From Adlercreutzia sp. ZJ176 (GTDB lineage: Bacteria > Actinomycetota > Coriobacteriia > Coriobacteriales > Eggerthellaceae): a stretch of DNA of 64,000 nt. Location: contig NZ_JAAKEC010000006.1 in NCBI RefSeq assembly GCF_011038975.1, forward strand, positions 62,001-126,000, read 5' to 3'. Shown here one piece after another: positions 25,018 to 32,761 of this stretch. The notes beneath the pieces were generated by a model, which saw only the letters and a list, made by a program, of their open reading frames with translations, searched no databases and had not been told where the DNA came from. Position numbers and translations under genes: made by a program. Each line of letters begins with the position of its first letter. Within the stretch, counting starts at the first letter, position 1.

Positions 25018-26928
25018 ATGTCGAAGACTGTTCCTAGCGCGCAGGGCGAAAGCAGAGCCGTGCGAGAAAGCGGCTGCTCTGCAGACGTGCGTCCCTACGG
25101 CTTCTCGGGCAAGGAGCAACTTGCGGTCGACCTTTTGCTCAAGGGGCTGACCTCTGCCCAGTCTGCCCAGCAAATGGGGGTGAAGCCTTCCACGGTGCGC
25201 GCCTATCTGCAACGTGCTTACAAGAAGGCGGGCGTGGCCAACGCGGATGAGATGGTGGCGCTGATTGAACGTGACGGGCGTGCTTGTGGCGTTGCCTCGC
25301 CGGACGCTGGCTGTGCTGGCGAGGCGAGCTTTGCGCGCGGCCTTTCGGGTGAAACGCCTCGGCGCGCGGTGCTCCTCGCGCCTGCCGTCTTGCAGTCAAC
25401 GCTTCTGATCTCGACGCTTCTCCTCCTTCTGCCGGGTGATGTCCTGTGGCGAACATGGAACAGGGGGTGGGAGCTGGTATGCGGCGCGACGGGTGCGATG
25501 GGCGTGTTTGGCGCTGCGCTCTTGCTGTTGATTCGTTTTCGCGATGGCGGCGTCCCTCTTCTTCGCCGCAATGTGAAGGCTGTTCGTTCCGAGGGTTTTG
25601 CTCGACATGGCGTGATGATGCTGGGCTTTGCGACGGCTCTGCTCATGCTCGGCGTGGGGGCGTGCGTCGACCGCTTCGTCACGCATGGTATCGACGGCGG
25701 TCCTGCAGGCTCGCTCGCATTCTTCGCGGCGTCGTTTTTGTACGTGCTGTGCCTTTGCGCGTGGGTTGCGCTGTTCTGGCTTGCGGGTTGTGAGAAGCCG
25801 AACCGCGCAGGCTCTCAAGATGCGAACTCCATCCGCCTTAGCGCCGAACGCCGCGGGGGAGAGGCACTGTGGAAGGTTTTCCCCTTGACGGGCGTGACAA
25901 CGCTGGCATACCTGCTGACTCGTCCCTACCTGGGGTCTGTCGTGTGGTCGGCTTCGGTGGTGCTGGTCGCTTGTGCGGTTGTGGCCCTGTCGTTTTGCAG
26001 CGCTCCATACCTTGCTTGGCGGTACGGTGGGGAAGAGGGAGGCGCGGTCTTGCGTGCATGTAAGGCTACGTGGAAAGGCATGCCCTCATCTGCGCCCTCG
26101 CGCCCTTCTTCGTCCTCGGCTTTTCTCTCGCACGCCCCAGGTGTCTCTATTCCACGCCTGATGCTTGTCGGATGTGCGTGGGGCCTTGCGTGGGAGGAGC
26201 TGTGGCGCAGCTTGAGCGCGTTTTCCGTCGTGGGTATGATAATTCCGTTTGTTGTTGGCTCTCTTTTCATGCTGGGAGTGCTCTTCGCCTTGTCTTGGGG
26301 GCGTCGGGGGTGGGGCTATTCTGCTGTTGCGGTTTGCGCCTGCTTGGCCTCGCTCATCCAAGGGTCGGCGTTTTCCCTGTTTGCGGCTGCTTTCGTGGGA
26401 TTGTTCGTTCTGCTTGAAAGCGAACTAGGGCCCGGCTTGCTCGTCTTGCGCGAGCTGTGCTGGTGTTGCGTTTCCTTTTCCCTCGGCGGCCTGGCGGGTC
26501 TCGTTTGCATCGGGGTGGTGAGCGACGTGCTCTTCGTCGTGGGCTTCGTGCAGGCAGGGCCGTTGAATCCGCTGTGGTCGCTGGTGTCGTTTTCGCTCGG
26601 GACGTTCTGTCTCTCTGCCCTTGCCGCATTCGGGTTGCTGCTCGCATCTGCCCGAAACGGAAGGCGCATGCGCGCGCTGCTCGAGGAGGACTGGGAGCGG
26701 TCTGCGGGTCGGCGCGTGCGGGACTTCCTCGAGCGGCGGGGTCTGAATGACACGCAGGTTGAGGTGGCGCTGCTCGTTGCGTGCGGCGCCACGACAGCGC
26801 AAATATCAGAGGCCCTGAGCTATTCGCGCGGCACGATTAATTCGTCGCGTGCCGCGGCGTATCGCTTGCTGAGGATCAACAGCCGCTCTCAGCTCGTTGC
26901 GCTTCTCGAGCGCGAGCTGGCCTTGTGA
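25018..26928 (+). CDS. Membrane protein with LuxR-type HTH at both ends
   Basis: A 636-residue protein. A LuxR-like helix-turn-helix occupies about residues 29-85 (LTSAQSAQQMGVKPSTVRAY). Roughly twelve hydrophobic segments follow from about 120 to 550. A second LuxR-like HTH closes the protein from about 574 (ATTAQISEALSYSRGTINSS). Known Eggerthellaceae regulators of this type have one C-terminal HTH after the membrane domain. Codon use is visibly less G+C-rich than in the flanking housekeeping genes. GGAG precedes the ATG at 25018. It lies upstream of, and co-directional with, an ABC transporter operon that it may regulate; the ligand is unknown. The N-terminal HTH is the weaker match. Confidence 0.7.
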   Translation: MSKTVPSAQGESRAVRESGCSADVRPYGFSGKEQLAVDLLLKGLTSAQSAQQMGVKPSTVRAYLQRAYKKAGVANADEMVALIERDGRACGVASPDAGCAGEASFARGLSGETPRRAVLLAPAVLQSTLLISTLLLLLPGDVLWRTWNRGWELVCGATGAMGVFGAALLLLIRFRDGGVPLLRRNVKAVRSEGFARHGVMMLGFATALLMLGVGACVDRFVTHGIDGGPAGSLAFFAASFLYVLCLCAWVALFWLAGCEKPNRAGSQDANSIRLSAERRGGEALWKVFPLTGVTTLAYLLTRPYLGSVVWSASVVLVACAVVALSFCSAPYLAWRYGGEEGGAVLRACKATWKGMPSSAPSRPSSSSAFLSHAPGVSIPRLMLVGCAWGLAWEELWRSLSAFSVVGMIIPFVVGSLFMLGVLFALSWGRRGWGYSAVAVCACLASLIQGSAFSLFAAAFVGLFVLLESELGPGLLVLRELCWCCVSFSLGGLAGLVCIGVVSDVLFVVGFVQAGPLNPLWSLVSFSLGTFCLSALAAFGLLLASARNGRRMRALLEEDWERSAGRRVRDFLERRGLNDTQVEVALLVACGATTAQISEALSYSRGTINSSRAAAYRLLRINSRSQLVALLERELAL

Positions 26929-27109
26929 GGGCCGTCTGGGATCTCGGGCTGCAAAGTCCCAGATCAAGCCGTGTAGTCAGGTTTCTTCTCGATTTGCATA
27001 TCGCCTGACTACAGACGCTTTCGCGTAGCTTGGCTAACCTTTCCGCCAGAGAGCCGCGCGTCAAGCGACGAGCGCTCTGCCATAGACACCCGAGGGAGAG
27101 GAGGCGCTG
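26929..27109 (+). promoter_or_regulatory. Gap with inverted repeat upstream of the ABC operon
   Basis: TGTAGTCAGG (26972-26981) and CCTGACTACA (27004-27013) form a perfect 10-bp inverted repeat with a 22-nt spacer. A weaker CTGGGA/TCCCAG pair precedes it. It could be a regulator site or a leader hairpin for the five-gene operon that starts at 27110. No clear -10/-35 pair was recognised. Confidence 0.45.
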
Positions 27110-27790
27110 GTGGCTTTGACCAGAAGCGAGAAAAGGACAGCCGTCCTCGCCGTTGTCGTGGTTCTTGCCGTCGGCGTCTTCTGGATGGGCTTTTCCGTTG
27201 TGGAGGGGATCAACCTGAGGCGGCAGATTGCGTCGTTTGACGATTTCAAGCGTCAGCATGCGATGGTCTTTCGGCAGGGGGATGTCGTTCGGTGCGATTC
27301 TGGGGAAGACGAGTCGCTCGTCGACGATGCCGGGTGGGCGTACCAAGCGGGCTTCGATTGGGACGGAACCATGAACTTCACGGTTGAGGAATCATGGCTG
27401 TTCGACGAGATGGCAGATGCCTGCTCGATGATCGGGGTCGAGCCCGACGGGGTGGGGCGAGAAGAGCGGGCCGGCGTCTTGCTCGTCAAGGTGAGAGTGG
27501 AGAACATCGACGCCAGGCCCAGCAGCGATCGTGGCTTCAATATCTCGGTGCTACGGGGGCCGAGCGAAATCAGCTTCTTCAGCGGCGCCGTGGAGGAAAA
27601 CGGCGAGAAAGGCTATTACTATTTTGACCTTGCCCCCGGCGAGTCAGGGGTCTACTACGTCGGATACGAGGCTTTCCCGGAGGCAGCCTCCGAGGAGCCC
27701 TGCCTCCATGTGGGGACTCATGCTGACGAGGTAGAGAAGATGACCGTCGTCTGCGATCCCCATGACGAGAGGTCGGGTGAGCGCTCGTGA
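27110..27790 (+). CDS. Single-pass extracytoplasmic protein, DUF5028-like, ABC-associated
   Basis: A 226-residue protein with one N-terminal membrane helix (about residues 12-32) and an acidic extracytoplasmic domain. A VLLVKVRVENIDAR strand and a terminal FDLAPGESGVYYVGYEAFPE segment resemble the last gene of this operon (30155-30793), suggesting two related subunits. The start is a GTG at 27110 with GGGAGAGGAGG upstream. The TGA overlaps the next gene's GTG by 4 nt. I know proteins of this kind only as domains of unknown function beside ABC exporters; the role is not established. Confidence 0.6.
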   Translation: MALTRSEKRTAVLAVVVVLAVGVFWMGFSVVEGINLRRQIASFDDFKRQHAMVFRQGDVVRCDSGEDESLVDDAGWAYQAGFDWDGTMNFTVEESWLFDEMADACSMIGVEPDGVGREERAGVLLVKVRVENIDARPSSDRGFNISVLRGPSEISFFSGAVEENGEKGYYYFDLAPGESGVYYVGYEAFPEAASEEPCLHVGTHADEVEKMTVVCDPHDERSGERS

Positions 27791-28644
27791 TCACGCTGCT
27801 ACGCGTCGAGCTTTGCAAGGCGCTGCGAAGCAAGTGGTTCGCGCTCGCGTTGGGCGCAGGCTCTGCCATAGCCTTGGCGGCCGCGCTCTGGATTTGCGGG
27901 GACTACCTGGTTGGGCGGGATGGGATCGCGGCTATGGACTACTACTTCAATCCTTCGGTGCGCAGCAGCTTCCGGTTCTGGATGAGCGTCGAGTACGACT
28001 ACCCGCTGCCGCCGTTGTTCTACCAGCTTGCGCCGCTTTTAGCGGTTGCGCCTTTCGCCTGGTCGATGCGGACCGAGATGCTGTCCGGCTACGTGGGCCA
28101 CATGTTCACGCGCGTCCCCCGGTTTCGCTACGTACTCGCCAAGGGCGTCGCGACGTTCGTCTCAGGAGGCCTCGTCGCCGCTGTTCCCCAGGTGCTGAAC
28201 TTCGCTGTCGTTTCCGCTTTCGTGCCCGCCATCACACCTGACATCCGCGATGAGATGTACCTGGGCATTTCGGCGGAGAGCCTCTGGTCGTATCAGTTCT
28301 ACAACGAGCCGTTTTTGTACGTGGCGCTGTTCTGCCTGCTGGGGTTCGTCCTATGCGGCCTGTGGGCGCTGCTCGTGATGTCTTTGTCTCATGTGGTGGA
28401 GAATCGCATTGTTCTGCTGACGCTTCCCTACCTCGCGCTCGTAGTGGTCCAGTTCGTCAACGAGAACATCTTCACAGCGGTGTTCGGCGGCGTTCATGCG
28501 TTCCAATTCGGCTTGTTGGGGAATCTTCGGGCGGTGTCACGGCCCTACGGTCAAGACGGATGGGTCATTCTGGCGCTTGCGCTCTGCCTGCTCGTGTCAT
28601 CGCTCGTGCTTATGCGTGCTTGCGCGAAGAGGGATCTCCTATGA
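27787..28644 (+). CDS. ABC transporter permease (ABC-2-like), first
   Basis: A 285-residue inner-membrane protein with about six hydrophobic segments. The first, around residues 15-37, follows the basic start LLRVELCKALRSKW, typical of ABC-2-type permeases. The segment SMRTEMLSGYVGHMFTRVPR is the cytoplasmic loop seen in such proteins. It starts with GTG overlapping the upstream TGA (GTGA) and ends with an ATGA overlap to the next permease. It probably forms the membrane channel with that second permease, driven by the ATPase at 29470. The exported substrate is unknown. Confidence 0.72.
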   Translation: MITLLRVELCKALRSKWFALALGAGSAIALAAALWICGDYLVGRDGIAAMDYYFNPSVRSSFRFWMSVEYDYPLPPLFYQLAPLLAVAPFAWSMRTEMLSGYVGHMFTRVPRFRYVLAKGVATFVSGGLVAAVPQVLNFAVVSAFVPAITPDIRDEMYLGISAESLWSYQFYNEPFLYVALFCLLGFVLCGLWALLVMSLSHVVENRIVLLTLPYLALVVVQFVNENIFTAVFGGVHAFQFGLLGNLRAVSRPYGQDGWVILALALCLLVSSLVLMRACAKRDLL

Positions 28645-29477
28645 GGTACCTCTGCTACTTGGCTTGCGACGTGCGTGAGGGCTGCCTGTGCTTATGGCGC
28701 TGGTACGTGGCAGCGGCGCTGCTGTTCTTGCTGCTGATAGGGGCGCTTCGGCTCATGACGGGAGTTCCCTTCTCTGAGCTGGCGCTTGGCGACTATCTGG
28801 TGAGCTTTGCTTCGGGGGTGAGGGAGCAGGTCTACTCTGCCGAGGAGCCGTTTCGCTTTCCTGCCAGGTGGGCGGCGGTTTTCATGCTCGTCTCCTGCAT
28901 GACCCTGTGGTTTCCCTGTCGCAGCAGGGCGAAGATGGGCGCCCACCTCATGGTCGTGGGCGGCAGCAGGCGTGCATGGTGGCTTGCCCAGTGCACGTGG
29001 GTGGTGATCGCGGTGCTGCTGTTTTGGCTGACGGCTTTCGCTGTCGCTTTGGCTTGGACGCTGGTTTCGAGCGGGGACCTGTCTCTCGGCATCCATGAGC
29101 GCTTGCCGGAGGTGCTGCAGATGCGCATTACGGGCGAGCCTTTCGACGAGGCGGCCTTGAGCGCGTTTCTGTTCGCGGGCGTTCCTTGCGCCACGTGCTC
29201 GCTGTGCCTTCTGCAGCTGGCCGTCTCTTTTGCGGCGGGGCCGCTTGCCGGCTACGCGACCACGGTCTCGGTGCTCCTGCTCTCGGCGTTTTGCATGCGC
29301 CCTTGGCTTATCGGAAACGCGATGATGGCAGCTCGATGCTCCGACTTGGTCTTTGCGGGCGTCTCTGTTGCGGATGGCCTTGTCATGAGCTTGGTCGTCT
29401 TGCTGCTCGCGGTGGTCGTGGGAGGCGCGTTGTTCTGTCGTGGCGATCTGCTGGATAGGGGAGATCTTCATGATTGA
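28641..29477 (+). CDS. ABC transporter permease (ABC-2-like), second
   Basis: A 278-residue membrane protein with about six hydrophobic segments. The frame is open far upstream, but the ATG at 28641 overlaps the preceding stop (ATGA) and gives a protein beginning MRYLCYLACDVREGCL, so it is preferred. The loop CRSRAKMGAHLMVVGGSRRAWW is a plausible cytoplasmic coupling region. The 3' end overlaps the ATPase gene by 8 nt. It is the partner of the preceding permease. Confidence 0.72.
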   Translation: MRYLCYLACDVREGCLCLWRWYVAAALLFLLLIGALRLMTGVPFSELALGDYLVSFASGVREQVYSAEEPFRFPARWAAVFMLVSCMTLWFPCRSRAKMGAHLMVVGGSRRAWWLAQCTWVVIAVLLFWLTAFAVALAWTLVSSGDLSLGIHERLPEVLQMRITGEPFDEAALSAFLFAGVPCATCSLCLLQLAVSFAAGPLAGYATTVSVLLLSAFCMRPWLIGNAMMAARCSDLVFAGVSVADGLVMSLVVLLLAVVVGGALFCRGDLLDRGDLHD

Positions 29478-30162
29478 CGTGCATGACGCAACGAAGCGAA
29501 TCAAGGGGGCGACGGTTCTCGACTGCGTGAACATGACGGTGCCTGCAGGTGCGATTGTCGGCCTTGCGGGCGTGAACGGCTCGGGGAAGACGATGCTTTT
29601 GCGCGCCTTGGCGGGGCTCATCAAGCTTGACGAGGGGTTTGTCGAGATAGAGGGAAAGCGATTGCGCGAAGACGTCGATTTTCCGCCGAGCATCGGGCTT
29701 CTCATAGAGAATCCGGCGTTTTTGGATTCTCGCACGGGACGCGAGAACCTGCGTATCATCGCGCTGGTGGGGTCAAGCTCGCAGGCGTGGTCTTCGCGCG
29801 CGAAGGAGCAGGCTGACGATGCGGCGGTTCAGGCGCTCGAGCTCGTGGGCCTTGATCCTGATGATAAGCGCAAGTTTCGCAAGTACTCGCTTGGCATGAA
29901 ACAGCGCCTTGGACTGGCGGCTGCCGTCATGGGATGGCCGCGCCTCGTGCTGCTCGATGAGCCGACTAACGCCCTCGACAGGGCGGGCGTGGCGCGGTTC
30001 GAGGACATCATGGGCATGCTGCGCGAGCGCGGCTCGACGGTTGTGCTCGCGAGCCACGACGCGTCGCTGCTTGAGCGCCACGCTGACGTGGTGTACCTCA
30101 TTGAGAGCGGAAGAATCGCCGATGCTGACATCATGCCGAGGAAAGGGGCGAGCCATGCGTGA
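29470..30162 (+). CDS. ABC transporter ATP-binding protein
   Basis: A 230-residue ATPase of the BcrA/CcmA type. Walker A is GVNGSGKTMLL, the signature is YSLGMKQRLGLAA, Walker B is RLVLLDEPTNALD, and the switch His is in LASHDASLL. An in-frame ATG ten codons earlier exists, but the ATG at 29470 with AGGGGAG upstream yields the standard N-terminus (MIDVHDATKRIKGATVL). It overlaps both neighbours by 8 nt, which argues for tight translational coupling. Confidence 0.9.
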   Translation: MIDVHDATKRIKGATVLDCVNMTVPAGAIVGLAGVNGSGKTMLLRALAGLIKLDEGFVEIEGKRLREDVDFPPSIGLLIENPAFLDSRTGRENLRIIALVGSSSQAWSSRAKEQADDAAVQALELVGLDPDDKRKFRKYSLGMKQRLGLAAAVMGWPRLVLLDEPTNALDRAGVARFEDIMGMLRERGSTVVLASHDASLLERHADVVYLIESGRIADADIMPRKGASHA

Positions 30163-30793
30163 AAGGAGCCTTGCGGCGAAGGTGGCGTGCGCTGTCGTCA
30201 TGGCGATTCTCACAGCGGCGTATGGCGTGCGCGTATGGTACGTGAACGCCTATCCGTTCGAACAGCCTGCCCCCGTTGAGCATTATGGCATGGGGGAGTG
30301 GGTTGACCTTGACGGCACGTACCTCATCGCGCCCTATCAGAGCCCCGAGGACTATGAGGTGAAGGTCGACAAAGCAGAGCTCATGTCTCCTCGCGAATAC
30401 GTCGAGCGGTACGGCGCAAAGGGCGCCGAGCTTCCACCGGAGGGTGAGGAGGGGACGGTGGTGAGCCTTGAGGTGGAGATAAGCCATAAGGGCGATGGCG
30501 AGGTGGGCATCGTCCTCTTCGAGCAGCGCCTCATCCCCGAGCGTCGCAACATCGCCTATCGCTATGATCCTGAGCTCTGGTGGGAAGCGGAGCCTGCCTT
30601 GAGGGACACCCCGGGCATGTTTGCCCTGCGGCCTGGCAGCACGTACGTGGCTCACGTCCCCTTCTCTTTTCCAGGGTATCCTGACTACTTCGTGGCCTAT
30701 GACGACGCAAAGCGCCCCGAGATAACGGACACGTCCTTTGAGCTGCTCTTGTCGAACCTGCCCGTGCAGACTGTTGTCGACATCGAGCTTTGA
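30155..30793 (+). CDS. Single-pass extracytoplasmic protein, DUF5028-like, second
   Basis: A 212-residue protein with an N-terminal membrane helix (residues about 8-27) and an extracytoplasmic domain. The segments VVSLEVEISHKGDGEVGI and RPGSTYVAHVPFSFPGYPDY parallel the corresponding strands of the first gene of the operon. The ATG at 30155 follows GAAAGGGG and overlaps the ATPase gene end. Placing related exported proteins at both ends of an exporter operon suggests a hetero-oligomeric accessory or immunity-like component, but this is inference. Confidence 0.6.
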   Translation: MRERSLAAKVACAVVMAILTAAYGVRVWYVNAYPFEQPAPVEHYGMGEWVDLDGTYLIAPYQSPEDYEVKVDKAELMSPREYVERYGAKGAELPPEGEEGTVVSLEVEISHKGDGEVGIVLFEQRLIPERRNIAYRYDPELWWEAEPALRDTPGMFALRPGSTYVAHVPFSFPGYPDYFVAYDDAKRPEITDTSFELLLSNLPVQTVVDIEL

Positions 30794-30805
30794 ACCGGCA
30801 GGTGC

Positions 30806-32503
30806 TCAGCGGGCGGGGGTGAAGGCTTCAATGAGGTCGACGAGCTCCTGCTTCTTGTGGATGTCGAGCTTGACGTAGATGCGCTTGGAGTGGGTGCGCA
30901 CCGTGTTCTCGGACACCACGAGCATCTCGGCGATGCGCGCCACGGTGTTGCCGCGGGCGATGAGCTCCATGATCTCGGCCTCGCGCGCGGTGAGGCGGTA
31001 GTGCTCGCGCAGCGCCTGAGCCTGGGCGGCGATGCGGTCGGGGCCGGGTGCTGCGGGCGGCGCGGTCTTGCGCGCAGCATGCCCGGCGCCCGCGGCCTGC
31101 CTGCGCTCCGCGAGCGGGGCGGGGGATGCCGCTGCGGGCGGCTTCTGCCCCGGAGCCTGCCGCTTCGCCGCCGTACCCGCCTTCGTCACGCGTCTCTTCG
31201 CTGGCGCTTCGCCTGCCTTCGCCCAAGCCCCCTTCGCCGCGCCCGCCTTCGCCTCCGCGGCCTTGCGGGCGGGCTCGGGCGCGCCCAGGGCCACGAACTC
31301 GACGTCGGCCGCCTCGCGGGCGGCGGCGTGCGCGAACCCGCCCGATCCCACGAAGTGCATGACCCCGAGCAGGTAGAGCGCCACGAGCGCCACCAGGGCG
31401 TCGGGCGACACGCCGATGAACGAGGCGGCCTCGGCGAACGTGCCGCTGACAAACCCGATGTCGTGCAACGCGTAGACCACGGCGCCGAAGAAGCCGTAGA
31501 CGAACACGGGGTTCACGCCGCGGTCGCGCGACACCTGTGCGCACTGGGCCATCATGATCATGAGGGCCGCGCTGTAGGCGGCGTAGAGGATAGCCGCGAG
31601 CCAGCGCTGGTACGCGGCCGGCAGAAGCGGCAGCAGCAGAAACGACGTGACGATGAAGGGGAACGCCATGCGGTACATGCCGATGACGTTCAGGCGCACG
31701 TTGCGGAAGCGCCACGCGAACAAAAGCGCCAGCGCGGCCACGAGCATGCCCTCCATCGACATGATGTTCACGAGCGACCCCACCTGGGGGTCGGCCACGG
31801 CAAGCGAGCGCATGACGCCTGAGCAGAACCCGAGCGTGCCCACCGACAGCGCGCTGCGCCAGAAGTCGCGCAGGATGCGGCGGTACACCTGCGGGTGCTC
31901 GCGCGGCACGTCCTCGAACATGGGCTGGTCAAGCGATATCTCGCGGCTCTTCAGCGCGATGCACAGGCCGAACAGCGGCAGGAACACGAGCGGGATGAGG
32001 AAGGCCGTCACCGCCTGGGGGATGAGGTAGAGTGAGAAGTACAGAAGCGCCGCGTAGGCGCTGCCCGCCACGAGGTCGCGCGTGCCGCCTTCGGGGTCTT
32101 GGCTGGCGAACAGGCGCTGCCACAGCATGTAGAACCCGGCCGACCCCAGCCCGAGCAGGGCGCCGCCCAAGGTGACGAGCGCCAGCGCGAAGTCGTCCAG
32201 GTAGATGGCGGCGATGAGCGCCGCCCATCCGGCTGCGTAGGGCGCGCTCGCGAGCTTCACGAGGAACGTGCGCGTGGGGCCGGGCAGGAAGTACACGCCT
32301 ACGGCGCTCGCCAGGAAGCTCGCCGCGAACACGAGCGACTGCGCGAGGAAGAACCGGAGCACGATCTCGTGGGTCTGAAAGTCCAGCGGGAGGAACGGGA
32401 ACACGCCGCCCCACACGCCGGCGGCGTTGACGGCCAAGAAGAGCGCGTAGCCGAGCGAGGTGACGCTCGGCTTGAGCACGCTGAATACGCTCGCTGCGTT
32501 CAC
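30806..32503 (-). CDS. LuxR-type regulator with polytopic N-terminal membrane domain
   Basis: A 565-residue membrane regulator. About twelve hydrophobic segments occupy residues 10-390. An Ala/Lys/Pro-rich, probably disordered linker of about 95 residues follows. The last ~65 residues are a LuxR HTH (LTAREAEIMELIARGNTVAR and SENTVRTHSKRIYVKL). An upstream ATG at 32533 lacks a ribosome-binding site, while the GTG at 32503 has GGAGGGG at good spacing, so 32503 is chosen. It is divergent from a DMSO-reductase-family operon. In Eggerthella such LuxR proteins control neighbouring molybdenum enzymes, so it probably senses the substrate of that reductase. Confidence 0.85.
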   Translation of the reverse strand: MNAASVFSVLKPSVTSLGYALFLAVNAAGVWGGVFPFLPLDFQTHEIVLRFFLAQSLVFAASFLASAVGVYFLPGPTRTFLVKLASAPYAAGWAALIAAIYLDDFALALVTLGGALLGLGSAGFYMLWQRLFASQDPEGGTRDLVAGSAYAALLYFSLYLIPQAVTAFLIPLVFLPLFGLCIALKSREISLDQPMFEDVPREHPQVYRRILRDFWRSALSVGTLGFCSGVMRSLAVADPQVGSLVNIMSMEGMLVAALALLFAWRFRNVRLNVIGMYRMAFPFIVTSFLLLPLLPAAYQRWLAAILYAAYSAALMIMMAQCAQVSRDRGVNPVFVYGFFGAVVYALHDIGFVSGTFAEAASFIGVSPDALVALVALYLLGVMHFVGSGGFAHAAAREAADVEFVALGAPEPARKAAEAKAGAAKGAWAKAGEAPAKRRVTKAGTAAKRQAPGQKPPAAASPAPLAERRQAAGAGHAARKTAPPAAPGPDRIAAQAQALREHYRLTAREAEIMELIARGNTVARIAEMLVVSENTVRTHSKRIYVKLDIHKKQELVDLIEAFTPAR

Positions 32504-32761
32504 GGATCGCCCCTCCCGGCTCGTCTCAGGCATGACGGTACAGCAGTCAGTATACCGAACGCGCGGTGCGCCAAAGGGCGCCGCCGTTTATTCGCGCCCT
32601 ATTCACAACTGGGGATAAAAAGCAAATGACCTGCGGTTTTGCAAATATCACACATAGTATGTGACAGGCGATGGGGCTTTAGCGCGTATGGTATCGCCGT
32701 TGGTCTGGGCGCGTGGGCCGCGCTCGAGGACCAGTGACGAGAACAAGGAGGAGGGAACGCT
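32504..32761. promoter_or_regulatory. Divergent control region, LuxR regulator and reductase operon
   Basis: An A+T-richer zone at about 32585-32665 contains a perfect odd dyad CACATAgTATGTG (32651-32663) and GCAAAT repeated directly 18 bp apart (from about 32631 and 32649 in order). These are candidate operator elements for the divergent LuxR regulator. The catalytic-subunit gene has AAGGAGGAGGG before its ATG. Confidence 0.45.

Noticed and set aside
26929-30793. Lantibiotic or bacteriocin cluster
   Set aside because: No precursor-peptide-like small ORF, modification enzyme or leader peptidase is visible; only exporter-type genes are present.
32504-32533. Longer LuxR regulator starting at ATG 32533
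   Set aside because: No ribosome-binding site precedes it, whereas the GTG at 32503 has GGAGGGG at good spacing.
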